Assembly: GCA_033439265.1 (NCBI GenBank)
Contig: JAVTVX010000031.1
Location: 12,251,001 to 12,315,000, forward strand
Length of the DNA: 64,000 bases
From: Dillenia suffruticosa
Lineage: Eukaryota > Streptophyta > Magnoliopsida > Dilleniales > Dilleniaceae
Direction of reading: 5' to 3'
This document shows positions 1 through 10,059 of this stretch, in pieces. Position numbers and translations under genes: made by a program. The notes under the pieces were generated by a model. That model had not been told where the DNA came from and ran no database searches. It worked only from the letters and a program-made list of their open reading frames with translations. How positions within the stretch are numbered: the stretch's first letter is position 1; the number at the start of each line of letters is the position of its first letter.

Positions 1-1020
1 TGTTTGTGCTTTTGAGAAGAGGAACCAAACACCCCTTAGTACTGCCTGCACTTAAACAGGTTCAACGGGGAATGGCAAATGAAGAGGGGCCAAAAAAAAA
101 AAAAAGGAAAGTAGACATACTGAAGAGGGGGAAGATTTATGCCTTCTTGAACCCACATAAGTGGCGAGACATAATACAAATATATCCTTAAATTTACTTC
201 TCCTACTTAAACAACACAATGGTGAGGTGGGAGTGTAACCAGCAAAACGGACACAAGTTGTCTCATTGAGGTCTCGTAGTTTTGCAAAATGTAAGTAATT
301 TTTCCCTATATAAATCTCTTAGGATAAAAGTGCCACACATTATTATTATTATTATTATTATTATTTATTTCTTTCTTTTTTCAGGATAGATGAGAGTTCC
401 ATATCTTATTTAAAGCCATGAAGTGACTTTATCCTAAATCACAAAGGTGGGATCATATGTTGTTTCTATCACTTGTGCTTAGTTAGAATGAGCTCTAAAT
501 GCCACTATTTGTAAAAGTAAGTGCTTTTGAAGGCTTGTGCTAATGTGAAACGGTGTCTATTATTATATAATTATTTTTGTCCTCGTCACATGGGGATTCA
601 TGATGACTCATGAAGAGTCCTAGCCACGTGGAATATCAAATGGAATTGAAGGGGCCTGACACTTTTCATGCCCAAGACCACTCTCTCTTTAAAATAATCT
701 TAACCAAGTTTACGTCAAAGGTAACAATGTGTATGAGTTTACTCTTTTTAATATATCTTTTCTGGCAATTCTGATACATCTGTTTTGAGAGAGTCGGCAC
801 TATGCTTTAAGTTTATTCTTGTTGTGTAAGAGGAGGACAACTGGTTTGCTTGTCTGCATCTGTTTGCTTGTCATCACATTATCTCATAATTGGACATGCA
901 TGCTCTTGCTCTGGGTGAAAATAGTTGTAGCTCCCTGTTTTTGTGTGTTTATCTTTTGCATATTAATGTCTTTAATTTGGCCTGGCCTATTAATAGTCGA
1001 TTCAATGTTTTCGTCCTCAG
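1..1020 (+). other. 3' part of an intron of the plastid PDH E1-beta gene
   Basis: This stretch precedes the last coding exon and ends in a pyrimidine-containing CAG acceptor at 1018-1020. The frame stays open back to 890, but those codons resemble no E1-beta sequence, so I read it as intron. No upstream exon is visible, so the donor and the transit-peptide exon(s) must lie left of the window. An ATT microsatellite occupies about 339-367. An open frame at 6-191 is driven by an A-run and is not supported as coding. Confidence 0.75.
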
Positions 1021-1993
1021 GCATGAAGTCTTGCTCTTTGAGGCTCTAAGAGAGGGCTTGGATGAAGAAATGATGAGAGATCCCACAGTATGCATCATGG
1101 GTGAAGATGTGGGCCACTATGGAGGTTCATACAAGGTAACTAAAGGCCTTGCTGAGAAGTATGGCGATTTAAGGGTTCTTGATACACCCATTGCTGAGAA
1201 TTCATTTACGGGCATGGGTATCGGAGCTGCTATGACTGGACTTAGGCCAGTAATTGAGGGGATGAATATGGGCTTTCTGCTTCTAGCTTTCAATCAGATC
1301 TCAAACAATTGTGGGATGCTTCACTACACTTCTGGTGGCCAATTTAAGATACCAGTGGTCATTCGAGGACCGGGAGGAGTTGGCCGACAACTTGGGGCAG
1401 AACACTCTCAACGTCTTGAGTCCTACTTTCAGTCAATTCCTGGAATTCAAATGGTGGCATGCTCGACGCCATATAATGCTAAGGGCTTGATGAAAGCTGC
1501 AATCAGAAGTGAGAATCCAGTGATTCTTTTCGAGCATGTTTTGCTATACAATCTCAAGGAGAGAATACCAGATGAAGAGTATGTCTTGTCACTTGAGGAA
1601 GCTGAGATGGTTAGGCCTGGGGAGCACGTTACTATCCTAACTTATTCCAGGATGAGATACCATGTGATGCAGGCTGCAAAGACTTTGGTGAACAAGGGTT
1701 ATGATCCTGAGGTGATTGATATCAGGTCACTCAAACCTTTTGATCTTTATACAATTGGAAATTCAGTGAAGAAGACACATCGTGTTTTGATTGTCGAAGA
1801 GTGCATGAGAACAGGTGGAATTGGGGCTAGCTTGACAGCTGCCATTACTGAGAATTTCCATGATTACTTGGATGCCCCAATTGTATGCTTGTCATCACAA
1901 GATGTGCCTACCCCTTATGCTGGGACATTGGAGGAATGGACCGTGGTTCAGCCTGCACAGATTGTGACAGCTGTTGAGCAGCTCTGCAAGTAG
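1021..1993 (+). CDS. Plastid pyruvate dehydrogenase E1 component subunit beta, last exon (partial gene)
   Basis: E1-beta pairs with E1-alpha in the plastid pyruvate dehydrogenase complex. E1 uses thiamine diphosphate to decarboxylate pyruvate and passes the acetyl group to E2, supplying acetyl-CoA for fatty-acid synthesis. The exon begins after the CAG at 1018-1020. Base 1021 completes a split codon and the next codon is His at 1022. It encodes 323 residues ending in QLCK with TAG at 1991-1993. Visible motifs are [18 protein letters not shown] and DTPIAEN, whose Glu codon at 1196-1198 matches the family's conserved thiamine-diphosphate-contacting acidic residue. [15 protein letters not shown] follows, then the C-terminal transketolase-type domain with [13 protein letters not shown] and [14 protein letters not shown]. 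Plant plastid E1-beta proteins are about 400 residues, so roughly 80 N-terminal residues, mostly transit peptide, are missing. The match is to the plastid rather than the mitochondrial form. No frameshift or internal stop is seen. Confidence 0.95.
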
Positions 1994-1998
1994 AAAGA

Positions 1999-2030
1999 GA
2001 AGCAGAAGCAGAAGCAGAAGCAGAAGCAGC
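1999..2030 (+). repeat. AGAAGC hexanucleotide repeat in the PDH E1-beta 3' UTR
   Basis: About five tandem copies of AGAAGC begin six bases after the TAG stop. The repeat would stay open (Gln-Lys rich) if the stop were read through, but the E1-beta protein normally ends here. I treat it as a 3' UTR microsatellite. Confidence 0.85.
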
Positions 2031-2690
2031 TGCAAAGATAGCATTGTGATTCATGCACGTTTGGGTTAGGCAAGAATTTTTATCCTGCCATTTCTTTATT
2101 AAATTGTTAGTTAATTTCAAATTTGGTTAGAAATTTTGTGCTGCCAAAAACTTGCAATTTCTTGCTGAGGCTCTTTTTTTCCTTTTGTTGTCTGTTCACT
2201 TTAATGATTTGTAGGATTTTGTTTGCTCTTCATTAAAACTTGTTATTTCTGATCCTGGTTAATTTCTATATGTCAAGAAGTTGTCATTTTCCTGCTAGCC
2301 ACTACACTTTTTCCTGTTCTGGTTGTTTTAGTCTCGAAGGGGGCTGTAGATGGTATGCTGTGGGGGTAAGAATGGGATTTACTACTTTATAATAACCAAA
2401 AGCAGCACGATATTGTTGTATTCAATCCTGATAGCTCCACTGCGCACCTGCACCACTGAAACTTCAGAACCCACTGCCAAACAATTTTTGATGAATAAAA
2501 ACTTTATTAGGGGCATTGAGGGGATGCCACATCAAAAGTTTACAAAGGCAATTATTCAAAACAAGACAAAAGGCCACATCTACGTCTAAATTCTCAATAG
2601 TAGCCCGAAATGTAAAAGTATGTAATCACTTAAATTTCAGAGTTTTAGAGCTCTCTCTACCCTCAAAAGCTCTATTATTGCGTTCACGGT
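2031..2690. other. 3' UTR and intergenic DNA
   Basis: The first 200-300 bases are T-rich and probably contain the PDH E1-beta 3' UTR and polyadenylation region. No clear AATAAA signal can be fixed. The open frame at 2350-2589 shows no recognisable family. Confidence 0.5.
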
Positions 2691-2866
2691 AAAAAGGGTT
2701 CATCCGATGCACAAAGTGTTCCCCGGCTTAGTGCGGAGGTAGGAAGAGGGTGGATGTATATGTACGTAGCATTCCCCTTGCATTTTTGCAAAGAGGCTGT
2801 TTTCATGCCTCGAACTCGTGACCTCGAGGTCACCAAAGGAGCAATTCAACCATTGCGATGGTACAC
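2691..2866 (-). mobile_element. Au-type SINE (tRNA-derived retroposon)
   Basis: Read on the minus strand, this block has the order known for the angiosperm Au SINE: a tRNA-like head with GCAATGGTTGAATTGCTCC, the box-B-like GGTCACGAGTTCGAGGC, the body segment AACAGCCTCTTTGCAAAAAT, then a CCGCACTAAG segment and an ACCCTTTTT tail at 2691. Its length of about 176 bp fits the family's usual length near 180 bp. It is diverged and I could not fix a target-site duplication, so the ends are good to a few bases. No other copy was noticed. Confidence 0.8.
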
Positions 2867-4014
2867 AATCAAAAAATAACTGAAAGAACCATTGCTAAAC
2901 AATGGGAAACTCATATTCTCTACTCCTCTAATTCAACAGTGCAGCTTCAAGATATTAAACAAATGCCTTTTCTTTTGATGTTGAGGGGAGAAGTAGGTGT
3001 GGGAATTCACCTTCAAGGGAGCCAAATCATAGTGTTTGAAAAGGAATGCTCTTCAAATCATTTCATAATTCCAACACAAAACTTGGTTATTGAAGGCAAA
3101 GGTTAAATGGAGTCTTGCAAAATAAACCAACTGCTGCAGCTTGTATACTAACCATTCTTAACTTTTAAGAATATCTAATTATTGGACTCGTAAGCATATT
3201 GTGTGTAACCTATTTCTTGCAAGGGCATGCTTTTTCCCCTTTTCTTATAAGAAAGGAAAGGAATTCTCATTAAAGGACAAAAAAAAGGGAGGACAAGTCA
3301 TTTCCAAAATGAAAAAGGGAACAAAATCTATTCAAGAACTTCCTAATCTGTAGTTATATCTCAGAAAATATAGCCCCAACAGCTCCCCAGCTGTGGCCCT
3401 GGAAATAATAATCTTATCTGACAAATGATTAATGAGAAGGCATTGATGTTTGAAAATCTAAGCATTTGGTTTAGCCATGCACTGCAAAACCACCATTGTT
3501 GCAGAATTCCAGCCATTGCTACTTCCCTACAAATGCAAAACCTATGAAATTGATAAGAGCAAAACTCTAGAGACTGCATGGAGTCACCCAGGTCTCCCAA
3601 AATATGAAAATTACTTTGTTGTTTATAAATAAATAAAACTGCACGAAATGTAAACATTTTCCCAAATAAATTTTACCTTTGAATTACTTTGTAACTGCTC
3701 TCTTCATTAATCAATTTACATAAAATGTTTTGGATAAACTCCCACCCCAAGAGATAAAAATAAATAAATAAATAAATAAATAAACCCTGGGAACTATTGT
3801 GCTCTATACACATGAGTTCATCACAATAAATCCACGCATCAGAAATCAAACTATTAGCGGATGGAGTGTTATTTGGCTCCCTTACCTATATCAAGATGTT
3901 TTTATTGATCTTATCAATGCAGAACAACAAACAGAAGATTCTAAATTATGGGAGAATCTTAATCACAAAGGCAGGAATTAAAATTTCTCAAATGTTTCCA
4001 TGCCCCAAAGTCCT
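2867..4014. other. Intergenic DNA
   Basis: No gene is supported here. There is a (AAAT)n microsatellite near 3760-3784. Short open frames at 2858-3106, 3361-3657 and 3799-3981 show no family match, although the last lies just before a LINE-like fragment and may be its decayed upstream part. Confidence 0.5.
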
Positions 4015-4345
4015 TGTTATTAAACAAGGTTCCTGCAAAGTTAAGGCTTCTACTTGGTTATGGTGCTTAACAAAATCAATACCCATGACCTGCTATAAAA
4101 GAGGAGGCATTCTAAAGCTATCTCATTGGATGTTTGTGTCATGTGGTTCAAAAATTTTGAATCTAAAGGCCACATCTTACTGAATTGTGCTATTGCATGG
4201 GAGAAGTGAAAGTGCCTATTTTGTGTGGACAATAATAACTGGATTTGTTCTAGGAGCCTCCCTGAATTATATCTCAAAAATATGCTTATGCTTTGGAGAC
4301 GTACTTTTGTGACTATTCGTTACTGTATTTGGAGGGTGTAAAATG
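4015..4345 (+). pseudogene. Decayed LINE fragment, reverse-transcriptase zinc-binding region
   Basis: Across frame changes, the plus strand reads like the zf-RVT region of plant LINE ORF2. CKVKASTWLW is followed by a K-R-G spacer and LSHWMFVSCGSK, then in another frame by LLNCAIAWEKWKCLF and LPELYLKNMLMLWRR. The order (K-V-A-W segment, then a C-x2-C-like site, then an H-x-L-x-x-C-x-x-A-x-x-W segment) is that of this domain. Stops and at least one frameshift break it. No poly(A) tail or target duplication was found. The call rests on motif order only. Confidence 0.5.
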
Positions 4346-7300
4346 TCAGAATTTTCATAAATGAAAATGTTGATTCTTTTTTTCTATGACATAAAATTAT
4401 ATTTTATGCTTCCCTATAGGATTATGTTTCAGAGATTTGTAAATACAAATTACAGTATAAAAGAGTTGAAAAGAGATCACAGAACATTTATTCATTAATT
4501 TATGCATTATCTTTCTAAGATTTCTCATTCTTAGAGTTTTGTACAATCTTTACTTCATTTAAGAGAATTTTATTTTTTTATTTTTTTATTTTTTTATTTT
4601 TTATTTTTTATTTTTTTATCAATATATATAATATATATGTATAGTTTGAAGGGAACAACATTCCATTGCATTCTACCAACTCCAGTAGCATCGAACCAAT
4701 TTGTTCATTGACCAAAAAACTCTTAATTGCCCCTTGTGATATGTTAGTTGATAAGTCGCCACTCATTTACCAATGTAAGGAATATTTATGCAGTTTTTAT
4801 TTTATTTTATTTTCTTGTTATTATTTTTTCTAACATCAAGTACTTCAGTCACCAGCAGTCCATACTTGCAAATTTACAGCTGCCTTTTCTCTTCTTAATT
4901 TTAAGCTATTTTCCCTTGTTAACTTTAGCAATTTGCTTTGAGGTTAAGAAATGCTCATGCCTAAAGGAATAGAGGCATTCTTTCAAAATTTTAATGTTGA
5001 AATAATTTTTTTAAGACCTCTCATAACTCGAGTGAGGCAAAGGTACTTATTAGTTTAATTGGCCAATTTTTTTTCATTTGTCATATTAGAGGCTTGTCAT
5101 CGACTTAGGAGAGTGCACTCTTCACTTGCTGACTTAAATTCTAGCTGCAAAAGGAAAAACTCCAGGATCAAGCAGTTCTCATTGCAGAAGAACTTTTTCT
5201 TATTCATTGCATTTGTGTCTGAAATGAATGAAAGCATGCATGTCTCGTTATTGATATTTTGTTGCCTGCCATGTGATTGAAAAACAACTGTGTGACAGTG
5301 CTGGTAATGGTGCAAGCACCATAGGATGCAGTGGGCCACACTTTCAATGCCTGTTAAAAGCAGATTAGGGACTCAAAGTTGATTAGACCAAGGCTAAGTT
5401 TAACAATATTATTGTAATAAACATATTGCTAGCTTGACAGCACACATTTTGTTCCTAAAGAAATATCCTTCTGTCCCATGGTTGAGGAGAAAAATGATTA
5501 TGAACATGATTGATCTGTTATGTACAATCTTTCTGAATTGGTTATCAGATCTTTCCATGCGGAAGACATGTGGAATCGGATCTGATATTGGCAAAGTTGG
5601 CATTTGATATTCTGTTTAGATGAATGTCATGTTCCAGTGTCCGAAAGTTCTGTAGATTGTGGTTCAAACTGTGAATACATGTTCTTCTTTTCCCACAATC
5701 ATATACTTTCTTCTTATTTTTACATGCCATTGAAAGCTGTATCCAAGTATTGATACACCATTGTTTCTATAATCTGTATATTGTTTTATTTTCATTATTG
5801 ACTCTAACCTCTTTCTCACGCATGATCAATTCCGTTTTTGATCTACGTTACTAAGATGCTGGGGAACATAATTTTTTAATGAATTGAGATGTTGTATCTC
5901 TTCATATGCATACAATGTCATCAGATCTCTATAGCCCCAGCAACCACCTCAATGTTTATCATGTTTATTCCTGTTGCATTTATTAATTTACTAGTGTGGA
6001 TGATGAGGTGGTTGAGAAATTTCCTTTGCAATTTCTTTCATGCTTTTTTCTTTTTGTTCTCTCTCTCTATCTCTCATACACATGCATTTTTTGGATATCT
6101 ATGGGTATATGTTCTTGTGGATCTCAAAGATGAGATAAATTTGTGCAGGCAGTTTGGCCTAGGTCAGTGGTCTAGTTGAGCAGCCGAAAAAAGTAAGGCT
6201 GAATGTGTAATGGGGATGTCTTAACTTGATTAAGCCAGAGATTTCTGTTAGTCACTGACAAGATAAACCAAAGCGTATATAGATACAAAACCACAAATCT
6301 ACTTACTATTTATTGGATTAACAAACAGAGGTCATTAAAAAAGTCATTGCAAATTTAGTTTCTCAGCAACATGTGATACTTATGCTTGAAAGATTCCATG
6401 GTTCATGTAACATGCTAAACTATTCACACACCAGTAGAAAACGTCTCTTCTGTGCTGTTTCTCTGAGAAATGCTAGAATTTGGCATTGACCTTGTATCAT
6501 TTTAGTAGTACTTAAATTTTAAGGTTTTCTTTTCATCTATCTGATGCTGATGATGGGCTGAAGAAATCTATGCATATCTGGTTCTTATCATTGTGAAAGG
6601 TTATGGTATATTTGCAAGCATCTTTTTTCTATGTATTTATGTTTAGGATTTCTGTCCCCATATCTTTTTCTTGCTTTGACCATGGACCACCTTAGTTTGG
6701 GCCCCAACAAAGGGTTCTGCCCATAAATGCTATGTGATCTGGGCCCCCATTTGAGGAGGCTATATGTTCCATCTACATTATGCAGCTAAACAGTTGCAAT
6801 AGCCCTTAGTTTGTCAACAGTACGACTTAACATGTCAATTAATATTGTGCTCTGCTGTTTCATGCGACTGAATGACCCTTGAACATGGCCTTGCTTGGTT
6901 TCTTCCTAGCACAAAGTCTGCAAAATTTCATCCGTTGTCTATCTCTAGCTGCTTTTAGTACAGATCCAAAAGGTCGGACTGATATATTTGTGTGCTATGC
7001 CGGCAAAATTGCATTCACTCTTCTCCAAGATATTTAGTGTTTCTAGTTTAAGGTTAAATGAAAATTTTTTCCCCTGACATGATTGGCTTTCTAGCTAGCT
7101 CTTCCAACATACTCCAGTGAAATGTAACCATGTGCGACACCTCAGGATTCACAATTTGACCGTCCAAAGACACTCATTATGAATAACGTAAGATTTATGA
7201 CATGATCTGTTGTCTTGACACCTTTGGTTTTCATAACTTGCTGAAATGTGTTTCTAAGCTTTAGTTACTACTTTTCAGTATGATGATATGCCATCTGGGG

Positions 7301-9548
7301 AAGATTAAACGTACATATATGACCTTATCCTGCAAGTGAAGATATTATATAACTATCTTCGTAGCTTGATGCGCTATTCTAAATTGTATCATCGGTCCCT
7401 AAATGTGCGAAGTGTTTGTCTCTATAAAAATGTGATTGTTCTATTTTCCCTTTTTTCTTTATTTCCTTTTAGATTTCTATGTTTTAGCTCACATTTTTCA
7501 ATTTCGATGATGTGTGCAGTTTCGGGAGAATCAGATGTATGTAGCCTTATTCCTCTGAGCAACAATGTAACCATCTTATCCTAGCATGAAGCTCGCACCC
7601 TAATTTTTTATTGTTGGCTATCCTTAATCAGTGAAGTGTTTTGTCTCGGCTAGAGCAAGGTGCTGTGTAGAGGGGGTCATTCTTTTTATGCAGTAAACTC
7701 TTTCATTTTTTGAGCGAGTGAAGACTGAGGGCTCTCTAATGCCGTACGGTTATTGTTCTTAGGTTTTACCACCATTTCCTATTTCCTCATCCCTGTAAAG
7801 ATTTGTCCACCTATCCTTTCTTTGCATGTGATAGGAAAAAACATATGGGAAATGTATCTGTGAAATGATAACGACTGTACATTGGAGTATATTCTTTTTT
7901 ATTGGATATTTAGGTGCAAGGTGGATCATGTGCACAAAAATATGAGGAGACAATGTGGGGAACCACACACACATGGGTGAGTTCATCAAAAATCATTGCA
8001 TGGAAAGTTGTTATGTCACAGTTGCCGCCCAATTACGTGGATCACATTGACTATTCCAAGGACGACACATGGCCTAATCAAAAGAAGAAGTTGCCCGAAG
8101 TTTCTAGGTAGCCCTAACTCTCCCATTAAATTATATGAGCTTTTGATAAAGGTACTTTGTCTTTTATGAAATGCTCCCTGGCGAAATACCTTCTTTTGAT
8201 TCCCATCTTTTCTGCATTTGCATTATTATTCCAATAACTGCTAAGGACATGACTTATATGGATGATGTGGCCGAAAAAATTATCAGTAAGGGGGCTAGAT
8301 TCAAAGAAATATGCTCGTGACAATGAAGGGAGATAAAATAAAGACAAAGAGAATCTTCGATGATTTAGAGACGTTGATTCAACTAAACGTGTCACATTTT
8401 AAAGAATTTTGCATTAGAATCTGATATATTTGCTGCATGGGAAAAAGATGGCCAGCAACTTGTCGGGTCATAATCTTGTGAACATGAAACATCTTGTAAA
8501 AGCCTGCATAGTGCATATGTAGTGGATAGTGTATTTTGTGGAATCCTTTTTTTCGTTTTTATGTATTTCAACCTCTGAATAGACCCCTTTTTGTTTGCAT
8601 CTCTTTGGCTCTGGATTCTGAGGCTGATTGCTGTTGCAACACTGATACTGCTTTGTTTACTAAATATGGATTCTTTCTTGTCTATGCAGACAATCTTTCA
8701 CATGAATCACTTGTTGACCGTGTTTTCATTCAGGATATGAACGTTTACATGAAATCTATGTGCTATTGAAGAGAGAGATGCTCGTGATGCATATTTATGT
8801 ATATATATGTATGTATATTATGGTTTGATGCATTATTTTGCTAAAAATCTCATTTTTTCATCTGTGAAAAATTAGTGTTCAAAAGCAGTGCGGCGCATTA
8901 TTTTTGGGCATGATGGCAGACCAGCGTATGGAGAGTTTTGCACGTTATTTTTGCTAAAAATCACATTTTTCCCCTTGCAAACACGTGTAGAAAAACTGTG
9001 CTGAACAACAATTTATCAATTGAGTTGGAGACTTTTCTCAAGATAAATGCCAACTAATCAAAGGATTCTAACATTCATGGATGTGCATAATGTCTCTGGA
9101 GTCACGCCCACACGCACTAAACGAAGATGTGGGGTCTCATGTAGGTTTTGTCTTGGTCAGCAAGGCATGTGAGTAATGGGGTCTTGCTCTCAATTCTTCA
9201 AGTGTGAACCCAAAGCTTACCCTAAACAAAAGAAGCTGGCAGATTTTGGGACTGCAGCAAAATAGGGCATTGTAAACAGCAAAGCCCAGTTTTAATTTGA
9301 ATAACAAGAACAGCACCACAGCACACACTTGTGCATTAGACACGTCGTTGTAGTCTGCTTTCAGGGGTAACACTTTTTGACGCGGGAAATATGTTTTTTT
9401 AATTGGCTTAACCATTGCTCCAGGAGCCAAACCTCAAAATATCTTTGATTTGACTCTATTACTGTTTCATCACTTGTTCATTGGCCTTTTCCTCTCTAGC
9501 TTTGGAATTTGCTTTTGCTTTCTCTCACTTGCGAAAAGAACTCTGGAC

Positions 9549-9552
<4 letters not shown>
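4346..9552. other. Intergenic DNA without a supported gene
   Basis: This 5.2-kb stretch contains a TTTTTTA-type minisatellite at 4567-4618. Several open frames have plausible splice-like borders (5092-5160, 7914-8111, 8690-8769), but none matches a family I recognise. At 8838-8990 a short motif (TTGCTAAAAATC followed by an A/T tract) occurs twice about 120 bp apart. Small spliced exons of an unknown gene or a non-coding transcript could be present, but the sequence alone does not show it. Confidence 0.4.
4567..4618. repeat. TTTTTTA-type minisatellite
   Basis: Runs of five to seven T separated by single A repeat about seven times, with unit lengths of 6-8 bp. It is low-complexity DNA. Confidence 0.8.

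Positions 9553-9640
<88 letters not shown>
9553..9640. repeat. (TC)44 microsatellite
   Basis: This is an uninterrupted TC run of 88 bp, the longest dinucleotide tract in the window. A 35-bp-period direct duplication (GTGTTTGTGT...CTCCCTCAATT) follows at about 9643-9705. The run opens three overlapping Ser-Leu frames that are not genes. Confidence 0.95.
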
Positions 9641-9642
<2 letters not shown>

Positions 9643-9780
9643 GTGTGTTTGTGTTTGTCTCCCTCAATTACATGTCTCGTGTGTTTGTGTGTGTCTCCCT
9701 CAATTCCAGGTAGCCAAGCCGGTGAGATATTGAGATGTCCTTTGGGTTAACAAGTTACTAGGAATCTTGGAAAAGTGTTA

Positions 9781-9783
<3 letters not shown>

Positions 9784-9810
<27 letters not shown>
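9784..9810. repeat. (TC)n microsatellite
   Basis: TC run of about 27 bp, followed by TGTGTG. Confidence 0.9.
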
Positions 9811-9816
<6 letters not shown>

Positions 9817-10035
9817 CCCTATAATATATTTGTTTATTAAGGGAAAGGGGCGCTGATCATTTTGACTTTGTCTGCATTGAATACGAGGACAAAAGAAATG
9901 CAGTAAAAGAAGCCTTTGATTTGGTCCGCTTGGCTTTTACTTAGTCTCTAGAGTCTTCGCTCTCAGTCTCACCAGACGAACAAATATGGTGAGCTGTGAA
10001 TGTGATGGAAAATAAGCATTGACTTGCTTTGTGGC

Positions 10036-10059
10036 GGGGACGGGGACGGGGACGGGGAC
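10036..10059. repeat. (GGGGAC)4 hexanucleotide repeat
   Basis: Four perfect GGGGAC units form a G-rich plus strand with four G-tracts of four, in AT-rich surroundings. Confidence 0.95.

Noticed and set aside
6-191. A short frame with a PKKKKRKVD peptide resembling a nuclear localisation signal
   Set aside because: It is produced by a 13-base A-run inside the PDH intron, with no conserved context.
890-1020. N-terminal extension of the E1-beta frame from an upstream ATG
   Set aside because: The residues match no E1-beta protein, the region is T-rich and ends in a splice acceptor exactly where similarity begins.
9450-9750. Three overlapping Ser-Leu repeat proteins
   Set aside because: They are translations of the (TC)44 microsatellite in three frames.
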